NCBI RefSeq assembly: GCF_002764115.1
Contig: NZ_CP017940.1
Location: 656,501-720,500, forward strand
Length of the DNA stretch: 64,000 nt
Direction: 5' to 3'
Source of the DNA: Phyllobacterium zundukense
GTDB taxonomy: Bacteria; Pseudomonadota; Alphaproteobacteria; Rhizobiales; Rhizobiaceae
Shown: positions 9,292 through 16,937 of the stretch, piece by piece
How positions within the stretch are numbered: the first letter of the stretch is position 1
How the letters are laid out: each line of letters begins with the position of its first letter
The notes under the pieces: generated by a model
The model's input: the letters and a program-made list of their open reading frames with translations, nothing else
Databases searched by the model: none
Told to the model about the DNA's origin: nothing
Made by a program: the position numbers and the translations under genes

Positions 9292-10389
9292 ATGGCCCCT
9301 GTTACATTGAAAAAGCTGGTCAAGAGTTATGGCAATGTCGATGTCGTCCACGGCATCGACCTGGAGGTCAAGGATCGCGAATTTATCGCGCTGGTCGGCC
9401 CGTCCGGCTGCGGAAAATCGACGACGCTGCGCATGATTGCCGGCCTTGAGGACATCAGTGGCGGTGTGGTGGAAATAGGTGGCAAACCAGTCAATGACCT
9501 GCCGCCACGCGCCCGCAATATCTCGATGGTGTTCCAGTCCTACGCGCTCTACCCGCACATGACCGTGCGTGAGAACATGGGCTTTTCGCTGAAGATCGGC
9601 AAAGTCGCTCAGAGCGAAATCGACACGCGGGTGAACGAAGCCGCAGCAATCCTCGATCTGGACAAATATATGGACCGGCGCCCCTCCCAGCTCTCCGGCG
9701 GCCAGCGCCAGCGCGTAGCAATGGGCCGTGCGATCGTGCGCAAGCCGGACGTGTTCTTGTTCGACGAACCGCTCTCCAACCTCGACGCCAAATTGCGCAC
9801 GCAGGTCCGCACGGAGATCAAGCGCCTGCACGCCAAGGTGCAGTCGACGATGATCTATGTGACGCACGATCAGGTGGAGGCGATGACGCTGTCCGACCGC
9901 ATCGTCATCATGCGCGATGGTTATATCGAGCAGGTCGGTACGCCGGAGGAAGTGTTCAAGCGTCCGGCCACGCGCTTCGTCGCCGGGTTCATCGGCTCGC
10001 CGCCGATGAACCTCAACGAGGCGACGGTTGCCGATGGCAGGCTGGTCTTCGCTGGTGGCCAGGGCCTGCCGCTGCCGATTGAATTCCGCAGCAAGGTTGC
10101 AGCGGGTGACAAGGTGATCTTTGGTCTGCGTCCCGACGATATCTACCCGACGGGTCACGGCCTGAATTCCGGCGAAGCCACCGACGTGCATGAGATGGAA
10201 TTGCCGGTCTCGATCACCGAGCCACTGGGCAACGAGACTTTGCTCTTTATAACCATGGCGCAGCGCGAATGGGTGTCACGCATGCTCAATCCGCGTCCCT
10301 TGAGTGCCGGAGAGATGGTAAAATTCAGTTTCGACCTGTCCCAGGCGCATCTGTTCTCGCCGGAAACCGGCAAAACCTTGCGGAGCTGA
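9292..10389 (+). CDS. ABC transporter ATPase (UgpC/MsmK-like)
   Basis: A 365-residue ATPase. Residues 36-44 are the Walker A loop (GPSGCGKST). The signature [14 protein letters not shown] and Walker [16 protein letters not shown] follow, then the switch His in [14 protein letters not shown]. The ~130 C-terminal residues are the regulatory TOBE/OB domain characteristic of CUT1 ATPases (MalK, UgpC, MsmK). It energises the two upstream permeases. The gene is seven bases after the MalG-like permease and two bases before the next catabolic gene. Confidence 0.94.
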   Translation: MAPVTLKKLVKSYGNVDVVHGIDLEVKDREFIALVGPSGCGKSTTLRMIAGLEDISGGVVEIGGKPVNDLPPRARNISMVFQSYALYPHMTVRENMGFSLKIGKVAQSEIDTRVNEAAAILDLDKYMDRRPSQLSGGQRQRVAMGRAIVRKPDVFLFDEPLSNLDAKLRTQVRTEIKRLHAKVQSTMIYVTHDQVEAMTLSDRIVIMRDGYIEQVGTPEEVFKRPATRFVAGFIGSPPMNLNEATVADGRLVFAGGQGLPLPIEFRSKVAAGDKVIFGLRPDDIYPTGHGLNSGEATDVHEMELPVSITEPLGNETLLFITMAQREWVSRMLNPRPLSAGEMVKFSFDLSQAHLFSPETGKTLRS

Positions 10390-10391
10390 TC

Positions 10392-11504
10392 ATGGCCAAA
10401 ATCGAACGAGTTGAGTTGCGCATGGTGGATCTGCCACCGAAAGTGCTGCGGACCGATGCGATCCAGAGCTTTGTCAGCCAGGAGACGCCGATCGTTACCA
10501 TCACTGACAGCGATGGTGCGGTCGGAACCGGGTACAGCTATACGATCGGTACCGGCGGTTCCTCGGTGATGCGCCTGCTCTCCGACCACCTCGCTCCCCG
10601 CCTGCTCGGCAAGGATGCTGACCAGATCGAGGCGATCTGGCGCGACCTTGAATTTGCCACCCACGCGACGACGATTGGCGCGATCACCGCGATTGCGCTC
10701 GCCGCAGTCGATACGGCGCTGTGGGATTTGCGTGCCAGGAAGCAGAGCCTGCCACTATGGAAACTGGCGGGTGGGGCGAAGGATCGCTGCCCTCTCTACA
10801 CGACCGAAGGCGGTTGGCTGCACATTGAAAAGCAGGCGCTGGTCGATGATGCCCTGCAAGCGCAGGCCAAGGGCTTCAAAGGTGCCAAGGTCAAGATCGG
10901 TCGGCCGCACGGTTCCGAGGATCTGGACCGCTTGTCGGCGGTGCGCGCGGCGGTCGGCTCGGGATTCGAGATCATGACCGATGCCAATCAGGGCTTTACG
11001 CTGGACGAGGCCATCCGCCGCTCGCAGGTGCTTCGCGATGTCGATCTCGCCTGGCTGGAAGAGCCGCTGCCTGCAGACGATATCGATGGGCATGTGCGTC
11101 TGTCGGCGGCAACGCAAACACCGGTGGCCATTGGCGAGTCGCTCTATTCGATCCGGCATTTCCGCGAATATATGCAAAAGCGTGCCTGTTCTATCGTGCA
11201 GGTGGATGTCGGCCGCATCGGCGGCATCACGCCATGGCTGAAGGTTGCGCACACGGCCGAGACCTTCGACATTCCCGTCTGCCCGCATTTCCTGATGGAA
11301 CTGCATGTGAGTCTCGCCTGCGCGGTGCAGAACGGCAAATATGTCGAATATATTCCGCAGCTCGATGACCTGACCCACACGCAGATGCGCATCGAGAATG
11401 GCTATGCGATTGCTCCGAGTGAGCCGGGTATCGGTATTGACTGGGACTGGGATGCCGTGAAGGCGCGAAGTGTGGGCGAATTTACGACCGAGATCAGGAG
11501 CTGA
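10392..11504 (+). CDS. Mandelate racemase/muconate lactonizing family enzyme
   Basis: A 370-residue enolase-superfamily member. It has an N-terminal capping domain followed by a TIM barrel with the catalytic KxK (GAKVKIGRP, residues ~163-171), metal ligands in MTDANQG, WLEEPL and GESLYS, and a late CPHFLMELHVS carrying the His of the His-Asp dyad. It is distinct from the L-fuconate dehydratase at the operon end, so the operon has two enolase-superfamily enzymes. It probably dehydrates or epimerises another sugar acid; the specificity is unknown. The ATG at 10392 follows the ATPase stop by two bases; a longer in-frame start inside the ATPase gene is rejected. Confidence 0.87.
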   Translation: MAKIERVELRMVDLPPKVLRTDAIQSFVSQETPIVTITDSDGAVGTGYSYTIGTGGSSVMRLLSDHLAPRLLGKDADQIEAIWRDLEFATHATTIGAITAIALAAVDTALWDLRARKQSLPLWKLAGGAKDRCPLYTTEGGWLHIEKQALVDDALQAQAKGFKGAKVKIGRPHGSEDLDRLSAVRAAVGSGFEIMTDANQGFTLDEAIRRSQVLRDVDLAWLEEPLPADDIDGHVRLSAATQTPVAIGESLYSIRHFREYMQKRACSIVQVDVGRIGGITPWLKVAHTAETFDIPVCPHFLMELHVSLACAVQNGKYVEYIPQLDDLTHTQMRIENGYAIAPSEPGIGIDWDWDAVKARSVGEFTTEIRS

Positions 11505-11508
11505 CGCG

Positions 11509-11838
11509 ATGCAACGCATGGGCATGATGATCGGGCTGAACGGCGAGAAGGTTGCGGAATACAAGCGCCTGCATGCCGCCGTCTGGCCGGAAATTCTCGA
11601 ACTGATATCGAGCTGCAATATCCGCAACTACACGATCTTCCTGCGTGAGCCGGAAAACATCCTGTTCGGTACATGGGAATATCACGGGACGGACTTCGAG
11701 GCCGATATGGCGAAGATGGCCGCCAATCCGAAGAACAAGGAATGGTGGGCCGTTTGCATGCCCTGCCAGGTGCCGCTGGAAACGCGCGCGGCAGGTGAGT
11801 GGTGGGCGATGATGGAAGAAGTCTTCCATCTCGACTGA
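11509..11838 (+). CDS. L-rhamnose/L-fucose mutarotase family protein (RhaM-like)
   Basis: A 109-residue dimeric alpha/beta-barrel protein of the COG3254 family. Typical residues are seen: the early YKRLHAAVWPEILELI segment with the catalytic His, NYTIFLREPENILFGTWEY, and the C-terminal WWAMMEEVFHLD. These enzymes interconvert alpha and beta anomers of L-rhamnose or L-fucose, feeding the dehydrogenase. Its position four bases behind the enolase-family gene in an L-fuconate dehydratase operon favours L-fucose as substrate. Confidence 0.9.
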   Translation: MQRMGMMIGLNGEKVAEYKRLHAAVWPEILELISSCNIRNYTIFLREPENILFGTWEYHGTDFEADMAKMAANPKNKEWWAVCMPCQVPLETRAAGEWWAMMEEVFHLD

Positions 11839-11851
11839 TGAGGAACATTCG

Positions 11852-12925
11852 ATGAGTTTTGATCCCGCATCCCTGCAACAGAGCTGGCCCTTGCCGGCGA
11901 AACCACGACCGATCGTGACCTTCGGCGCGGGCAGCATTGTCGGCGATGCACATTATCCAGCCTACAAGAAGGGCGGCTTTCCGATTGCCGGACTGTTCGA
12001 TCCGGATGAGGCCAAGGCGCGGAAACTGACTGAAGCGTGGGGCGTTACAGCCTATGCTTCAGTTGCCGAGGCCGCGGCGGTAGAGAATGCGATTTTTGAT
12101 CTTGCCACGCCGCCTGCACGTCATGCCGATATCCTGAAGGTCCTGCCCGAAGGTTCGTTTGCACTGATCCAGAAGCCGATGGGCAGCGATCTTGGACAAG
12201 CGTCGGAAATCCTGCGCATTTGCCGGGAGCGCAATATCACTGCGGCGGTCAATTTCCAGTTGCGCTTCGCACCGCTGATGCTGGCGCTGAAGGATGCGAT
12301 AGCGCAAGGCTGGCTCGGCGAGGTTGTCGATTTCGATACCTGGCTGGCGCTGGATACGCCATGGTCGCTCTGGCCGTTCTTGAACGGCCTGCCGCGTGTC
12401 GAGATTGCCATGCACTCGATCCATTATATTGACCTGATACGGCAGATGCTCGGCAACCCGCTGGGCGTGCACGCCAAGACACTGGGTCATCCCAATCATG
12501 AGGTGGCGCAGACGAGGACCAGCGCGATCCTCGATTATGGGAATAGGGTACGCTGTTCGCTGTCGATCAATCACGATCACAAGTTCGGCCGCAGGTTCCA
12601 GGCCTGTGAGTTCCGCGTCAGCGGCACGGAAGGCGCGGCCTATGTGAAGCTCGGCGTCAATCTGGACTATCCGCGCGGCGAGCCGGACGAATTGATGATC
12701 TATCCGAAGGGTGGCTCCAACTGGGTCAATGTCCCGCTGAAGGGCGCGTGGTTCCCCGATGCCTTTGTCGGGCGCATGGCCAATCTGCAGCGCTTCGCCA
12801 GCGGCGAAGACAAGGACCTGGTGAGTTCGGTCGAGGATGGCTGGCACACCATGGCGCTGGTCGAGGCGGCCTATCAATCCAGCGCGGCGCCGGCAACGCC
12901 ACTCGCGCAGAAGCCGGAGGCCTGA
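11852..12925 (+). CDS. Gfo/Idh/MocA family oxidoreductase
   Basis: A 357-residue NAD(P)-dependent dehydrogenase. The Rossmann fold starts after a ~20-residue extension with VTFGAGSIVGDAHYPAY; the usual EKP of the family is replaced by QKPMGSDLG (residues ~107-115), keeping the catalytic Lys. AMHSIHYIDLIRQMLGNP supplies the substrate-binding His. No other sugar 1-dehydrogenase is evident in the operon, so it could oxidise L-fucose to the lactone, or act on a side branch. Its stop codon directly abuts the start of the MaoC gene. Confidence 0.85.
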   Translation: MSFDPASLQQSWPLPAKPRPIVTFGAGSIVGDAHYPAYKKGGFPIAGLFDPDEAKARKLTEAWGVTAYASVAEAAAVENAIFDLATPPARHADILKVLPEGSFALIQKPMGSDLGQASEILRICRERNITAAVNFQLRFAPLMLALKDAIAQGWLGEVVDFDTWLALDTPWSLWPFLNGLPRVEIAMHSIHYIDLIRQMLGNPLGVHAKTLGHPNHEVAQTRTSAILDYGNRVRCSLSINHDHKFGRRFQACEFRVSGTEGAAYVKLGVNLDYPRGEPDELMIYPKGGSNWVNVPLKGAWFPDAFVGRMANLQRFASGEDKDLVSSVEDGWHTMALVEAAYQSSAAPATPLAQKPEA

Positions 12926-13381
12926 ATGTCTGAGAAAGCGATCTATTTCGAGGACTATGAACTCGGCCATGTGCGCGTCACGACCGGACGAACGATCACC
13001 GAAACGGATTTCGTGGTCCACGCTGGCCATACTGGCGATTTCTTTCCGCACCACATGGATGCGGAATTTGCCAAGACGACTCCGTTTGGTCAGCGCGTCG
13101 CTCATGGCACGATGATTTTTTCGATCGGTGTCGGACTGACGGCAAGCCTGATCAATCCTGTGGCGTTCTCCTATGGCTATGACCGGTTGCGTTTCGTGCG
13201 CCCGGTTTTCATCGGCGATACGATCCGCACGCGGGTTACGATCAGCACCAAGGAAGACGATCCAAAACGTCCCGAGAGCGGCCGGGTGGTCGAGCGCTGT
13301 GAGGTGATCAATCAACGCGACGAAGTGGTATTGGCTGCCGACCATATTTTGATTGCCGAGCGCAAGTCCAAGGGTGCATGA
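12926..13381 (+). CDS. MaoC family hotdog dehydratase
   Basis: A 151-residue single-hotdog protein. The MaoC/R-specific hydratase region is present: [25 protein letters not shown], in which D and H of the G-D-x-x-P-x-H pattern form the hydration dyad, then [15 protein letters not shown]. MaoC proteins usually act on acyl-CoA thioesters, so the location inside a non-phosphorylative sugar operon is unusual. It is exactly adjacent to the Gfo/Idh gene (no gap), so it is certainly cotranscribed. No substrate is assigned. Confidence 0.88.
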   Translation: MSEKAIYFEDYELGHVRVTTGRTITETDFVVHAGHTGDFFPHHMDAEFAKTTPFGQRVAHGTMIFSIGVGLTASLINPVAFSYGYDRLRFVRPVFIGDTIRTRVTISTKEDDPKRPESGRVVERCEVINQRDEVVLAADHILIAERKSKGA

Positions 13382-13414
13382 CAGGCGCGATGAAGTGCCG
13401 AATGGAGATTTGAA

Positions 13415-14149
13415 ATGACAGGTAAGCTTGAAGGCAAACACGTTCTCATCACAGCAGCAGGACAGGGCATCGGCCGGGCCTCGGTGCTGGCTTTTGCGCG
13501 CGAAGGTGCGATTGTGCATGCGACCGATATCAATCAGGAGCTGCTCGAGGCATTGCCGAAGGAAGCGGGTATCAAATACTGCAAACTCGATGTCCTGAAG
13601 ACGGATGAAGTCAATCAGGTGATCAGCGAGATCGGCGCAGTCGATGTGCTGTTCAATTGCGCCGGCTTTGTCCATGGCGGCTCGATTCTGGACATGCCCG
13701 ATGCGGATCTGGAGTTCGCGCTCGACCTCAATGTCCGCGCCATGATCCGCACCATCAGGGCAGTGCTGCCGGGAATGATCGAGCGCAAGGATGGAGCGAT
13801 CATCAACATGTCGTCCGTTGCCAGCAGCGTGAAGGGCGTGCCGAACCGTTTTGCCTATGGCGTGACCAAGGCAGCCGTTCTGGGTCTCACCAAGGCTGTA
13901 GCCGCCGACTACATCACGCAGGGTATCCGCTGCAATGCGATCTGCCCGGGCACCGTGGAGAGCCCGTCGCTGGAACAGCGCATGCGTGCGGGCGGTGACT
14001 ATGAGGCAACGCGCGCGGCATTCATTGCGCGCCAGCCTATGGGCCGTCTCGGGCTGCCGGAAGAAATCGCCGACCTCGCCGTCTATCTCGCCGGTGCGAC
14101 CTATACGACCGGTCAGGCATACAACATTGATGGCGGCTGGACCGTCTAG
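13415..14149 (+). CDS. SDR oxidoreductase, probable 2-keto-3-deoxy-L-fuconate dehydrogenase
   Basis: A 244-residue classical short-chain dehydrogenase. The cofactor motif is TAAGQGIG (residues ~13-20), NCAG follows near residue 86, the catalytic Ser is in INMSSVASS and the YGVTKAA motif supplies Tyr and Lys. Asp in ATDINQ suggests NAD+ preference. Proteins of this subgroup (DHRS6/BDH2-like) include the 2-keto-3-deoxy-L-fuconate 4-dehydrogenase of the Xanthomonas/Burkholderia L-fucose route. Its location directly before the FAH-family hydrolase and near L-fuconate dehydratase fits that role. The ATG at 13415 lies 33 bases after the MaoC stop. Confidence 0.86.
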   Translation: MTGKLEGKHVLITAAGQGIGRASVLAFAREGAIVHATDINQELLEALPKEAGIKYCKLDVLKTDEVNQVISEIGAVDVLFNCAGFVHGGSILDMPDADLEFALDLNVRAMIRTIRAVLPGMIERKDGAIINMSSVASSVKGVPNRFAYGVTKAAVLGLTKAVAADYITQGIRCNAICPGTVESPSLEQRMRAGGDYEATRAAFIARQPMGRLGLPEEIADLAVYLAGATYTTGQAYNIDGGWTV

Positions 14150-14283
14150 GAGACTTTGGGAATCCACCCTGATGGCCATCTGATGCGATTTTCTGCGTTT
14201 CCGGTGCTCTTGGAAGTCCACTGCGCTCCGGTTCTCAAAAACCACACCAGCTGCCTCATCAGGATGAATTCTCAAGCGTCTCC
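14149..14283. repeat. Intergenic repeat, family A copy 1
   Basis: A ~135-base element fills the SDR-FAH gap. It begins GGAGAC and ends GTCTCC, and carries internal blocks CATCTGATGCGATTTTCTGC, TTCCGGTGCTC and CACTGCGCTCCGGTTCTC that recur at 31196-31338 and, truncated, at 44179-44250. The two halves are partly self-complementary (CTGATG-type against CATCAG), so it can fold as a cruciform or RNA hairpin. In size and form it resembles the small palindromic Bru-RS elements of Brucella; identity needs an alignment. Confidence 0.8.
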
Positions 14284-14304
14284 AATAAGAAAAAGGAACA
14301 GACA

Positions 14305-15150
14305 ATGAAATTTCTACGTTATGGCGAGCCGGGGCAGGAAAAGCCTGGCGTTCTCGATGCCAAAGGGCAAATCCGCGATCTGTCTGGCAAGGTGAGCGAT
14401 ATTTCCGGGGCGGTGCTTGACCCGGATGCGCTGGCCAAGCTTGGAGCGCTGGACGTCGAGAGCCTTCCGGCAGTTGGCGGCAATCCGCGTCTCGGACCCT
14501 GCGTCGCCGGGACCGGCAAGTTCATCTGCATAGGTCTCAACTATGCTGATCATGCCGCGGAATCTGGCATGGCCGTGCCGCCCGAACCGGTGATCTTCAT
14601 GAAGGCGACATCGGCAATCGTCGGTCCAAATGACGATCTGGTCATTCCACGCGGTTCGGAAAAGACCGACTGGGAAGTCGAACTCGGCGTCGTGATTGGC
14701 CGTACCGCAAAATATGTGACCGAGGCCGAAGCGCTGGACTATGTCGCCGGCTATTGCACGGTGCATGACGTCAGCGAGCGAGCTTTCCAGACGGAGCGTT
14801 CCGGTCAATGGACCAAGGGCAAGAGCTGCGACACGTTCGGGCCGACCGGTCCGTGGCTCGTGACCAAGGATGAGGTCGCAGACCCGCAGAGCCTTCCCAT
14901 GTGGCTGAAGGTGAATGGCGAGACCATGCAGAATGGCTCGACCAAGACGATGGTCTATGGCGTTGCCTTCCTCGTCTCCTATCTCAGCCAGTTCATGAGC
15001 CTGCAGCCTGGCGACATCATCTCGACCGGCACGCCTCCCGGCGTCGGCATGGGCATGAAACCGCCGCGTTATCTCAAGGCCGGCGATGTCGTGGAACTCG
15101 GCATCGAAGGCCTGGGTACCCAGAAACAGGTGGCGCGCGCCGACATTTAG
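14305..15150 (+). CDS. FAH-family hydrolase, probable 2,4-diketo-3-deoxy-L-fuconate hydrolase
   Basis: A 281-residue fumarylacetoacetate hydrolase-family enzyme. The N-terminal ~60 residues are the small lid domain. The metal site is seen as the E-x-E of WEVELGVVIG and the Asp in CTVHDVSERAFQ; the typical substrate-loop ISTGTPPGVGMG is near residue 240. In the L-fucose pathway of Xanthomonas and Burkholderia this family cleaves 2,4-diketo-3-deoxy-L-fuconate to pyruvate and L-lactate. Gene order SDR, FAH hydrolase, L-fuconate dehydratase supports that assignment. It is separated from the SDR by the family A repeat but stays on the same strand. Confidence 0.88.
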   Translation: MKFLRYGEPGQEKPGVLDAKGQIRDLSGKVSDISGAVLDPDALAKLGALDVESLPAVGGNPRLGPCVAGTGKFICIGLNYADHAAESGMAVPPEPVIFMKATSAIVGPNDDLVIPRGSEKTDWEVELGVVIGRTAKYVTEAEALDYVAGYCTVHDVSERAFQTERSGQWTKGKSCDTFGPTGPWLVTKDEVADPQSLPMWLKVNGETMQNGSTKTMVYGVAFLVSYLSQFMSLQPGDIISTGTPPGVGMGMKPPRYLKAGDVVELGIEGLGTQKQVARADI

Positions 15151-15187
15151 GCGCCTGCGTCCTAGCAACAGATACATGAGGCATATT

Positions 15188-16471
15188 GTGACCCGCATCA
15201 CCGATCTTCGCGTTTTTGATATCCGCTTTCCCACCTCGCAAAGCCTCGACGGGTCGGATGCGATGAATCCGGATCCGGATTATTCGGCTGCCTATGTCGT
15301 GCTTGACACGAATACGGACGGCCTTTCCGGTCACGGTCTCACCTTCACCATCGGCCGAGGCAATGAAATCTGCTGCCTTGCCATCGAGGCGATGAAGCAT
15401 CTCGTCATTGGCCTCGAACTCGACTGGGTGAAGGAAAATCCAGGCCGTTTCTGGCACTTCGTTACCGGCGACAGCCAGTTGCGCTGGATCGGTCCGGACA
15501 AGGGCGCGATGCATCTGGCGACGGGCGCCGTGGTCAATGCCGTATGGGACCTGCTCGCCAAGGAAGCGAAGAAACCGGTCTGGCAACTGGTGGGTGAGAT
15601 GACGCCGGAGGAGATCGTCAATATCGTCGATTTCCGCTACCTGACCGACGTTTTGACGCGCGACGAAGCGCTGGCGATCTTGCGGAAGGCTGAAAGCGGC
15701 AAGCAGGAGCGGATAGCGACGCTGAAGGCGGAAGGCTATCCCTGCTATACGACATCTGCCGGCTGGCTCGGCTATTCGGATGAAAAGCTGCGCCGCCTTT
15801 GCCAGGAGGCGGTGGATTCGGGCTTCAACCACATCAAGATGAAGGTCGGCCGCGATCTTGATGATGATATCCGCCGTCTGACGATCGCCCGCGAGGTGAT
15901 CGGCCCGGACCGCATCCTCATGATCGATGCCAACCAGGTCTGGGAGGTCAACGAGGCGATCGACTGGGTGAAAAAGCTTGCCTTCGTCAAGCCGTTCTTC
16001 ATCGAGGAGCCGACAAGTCCGGACGATGTCGCGGGCCACCGCAAGATTCGCCAGGCGATCAGCCCTGTGAAGGTGGCGACCGGCGAGATGTGCCAGAACC
16101 GTATCATGTTCAAGCAGTTCATCGCCGAAGGCGCCATCGACGTGGTGCAGATCGATTCCTGCCGCATGGGCGGGCTGAACGAAGTGCTGGCCGTGCTGCT
16201 GATGGCGGCGAAGTACAACCTGCCGGTCTGGCCGCATGCGGGCGGCGTCGGCCTGTGCGAATATGTGCAGCATTTGTCGATGATCGACTACATCGCCGTC
16301 TCCGGCACTAAGGAGGGCAGGGTCATCGAATATGTCGATCATCTGCATGAGCATTTTGTCGATCCCTGCAATATCCAGGATGCCGCCTATATGCCGCCAT
16401 CGCTGCCGGGCTTCTCGATCGAAATGAAGCCGGAATCGATCAAGCAGTATCTGCATCGTACCACGGCCTGA
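15188..16471 (+). CDS. L-fuconate dehydratase
   Basis: A 427-residue enolase-superfamily enzyme that converts L-fuconate to 2-keto-3-deoxy-L-fuconate. The N terminus carries the family signature LDGSDAMNPDPDYSAAYVVL (residues ~20-39). The barrel motifs follow: HIKMKVGRDL with the catalytic KxK, LMIDANQVWEV, FFIEEPTSPDD, VATGEMCQNR and VWPHAGGVGLCEYVQH. I chose the GTG at 15188: it is preceded by GAGG six bases upstream and puts RFPTS at the residue number seen in the Xanthomonas enzyme. An in-frame ATG at 15176 would add four residues. It is the last gene of the operon, followed by a strong terminator. Confidence 0.94.
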   Translation: MTRITDLRVFDIRFPTSQSLDGSDAMNPDPDYSAAYVVLDTNTDGLSGHGLTFTIGRGNEICCLAIEAMKHLVIGLELDWVKENPGRFWHFVTGDSQLRWIGPDKGAMHLATGAVVNAVWDLLAKEAKKPVWQLVGEMTPEEIVNIVDFRYLTDVLTRDEALAILRKAESGKQERIATLKAEGYPCYTTSAGWLGYSDEKLRRLCQEAVDSGFNHIKMKVGRDLDDDIRRLTIAREVIGPDRILMIDANQVWEVNEAIDWVKKLAFVKPFFIEEPTSPDDVAGHRKIRQAISPVKVATGEMCQNRIMFKQFIAEGAIDVVQIDSCRMGGLNEVLAVLLMAAKYNLPVWPHAGGVGLCEYVQHLSMIDYIAVSGTKEGRVIEYVDHLHEHFVDPCNIQDAAYMPPSLPGFSIEMKPESIKQYLHRTTA

Positions 16472-16492
16472 GTCATCATGGATCCATGAAGA

Positions 16493-16524
16493 AACGGCGG
16501 CAGAGATGCCGCCGTTTTCGTTTC
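16493..16524 (+). terminator. Rho-independent terminator of the fucose operon
   Basis: A perfect 10-bp stem (AACGGCGGCA / TGCCGCCGTT) with a GAGA tetraloop is followed by TTCGTTTC. It lies 22 bases after the L-fuconate dehydratase stop and separates the operon from the riboswitch leader. Confidence 0.92.
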
Positions 16525-16599
16525 AAGATTTTTGTCGCCTTGCGTAAATGCGATGTCGTTTCCGCACCTATTCTTTTTTCGTGCCGGATGCTTTTATCA

Positions 16600-16790
16600 G
16601 GACACTTGAGGTGCCGCTTTCTAGGGGAAGCGGAGAATTGGGAAGCCGGTCGAGAGTTCGCTCTTCAACCCGGCGCTGCCCCCGCAACGGTAGTGGAGTA
16701 AAACGCGGCAAAATAGCCACTGGGAGTGCACCCCGGGAAGGCGCCGTGAAGCCCGGCAAGGCAACTCCAGAGCCCGGAAACCAGCCCCGA
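16600..16790 (+). ncRNA. Cobalamin riboswitch
   Basis: The + strand contains the conserved cobalamin aptamer blocks in order: GGGAAGCCGGT (16640), GCTGCCCCCGCAACGGTA (16675-16692), GCCACTGGG (16716-16724), GGGAAGGCG (16735-16743) and a B12 box AGCCCGGAAACCAGCC (16771-16786). The orientation points at the Rieske oxygenase gene gbcA at 16924. A hairpin TGATCGC-GGTGG-GCGATCA (16805-16823) lies right before an AGGAG sequence and may be part of the expression platform. Class II or adenosyl versus aquo selectivity cannot be read by eye. Confidence 0.92.
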
Positions 16791-16829
16791 GTAACAACAC
16801 CGACTGATCGCGGTGGGCGATCAAGGAGC

Positions 16830-16937
16830 ATGATTTTGTGCAGGCAACACTTGTTGACTGTGCGGGCGTTCTTCTCCGTCACCACCAGTCAGTTCTTTGC
16901 AGCTGTTAGGGCGAGGACACGACATGGATATTCGTAA
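16830..16937 (+). CDS. Possible leader peptide downstream of the riboswitch
   Basis: A 35-codon ORF begins at ATG 16830 (or in-frame TTG 16836) and overlaps the gbcA start by 14 bases. AGGAG at 16824-16828 is too near the ATG but correctly spaced for the TTG, and sits next to the riboswitch hairpin. gbcA has its own GAGG (16913-16916), so this ORF may be a regulatory leader or simply chance. No homology recognised. Confidence 0.3.
   Translation: MILCRQHLLTVRAFFSVTTSQFFAAVRARTRHGYS

Noticed and set aside
12059..14305. 748-codon minus-strand ORF
   Set aside because: Runs opposite three well-supported genes and a repeat; a shadow of high-GC third-position bias.
15074..16456. 460-codon minus-strand ORF
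   Set aside because: Antisense of L-fuconate dehydratase with no recognisable motif.
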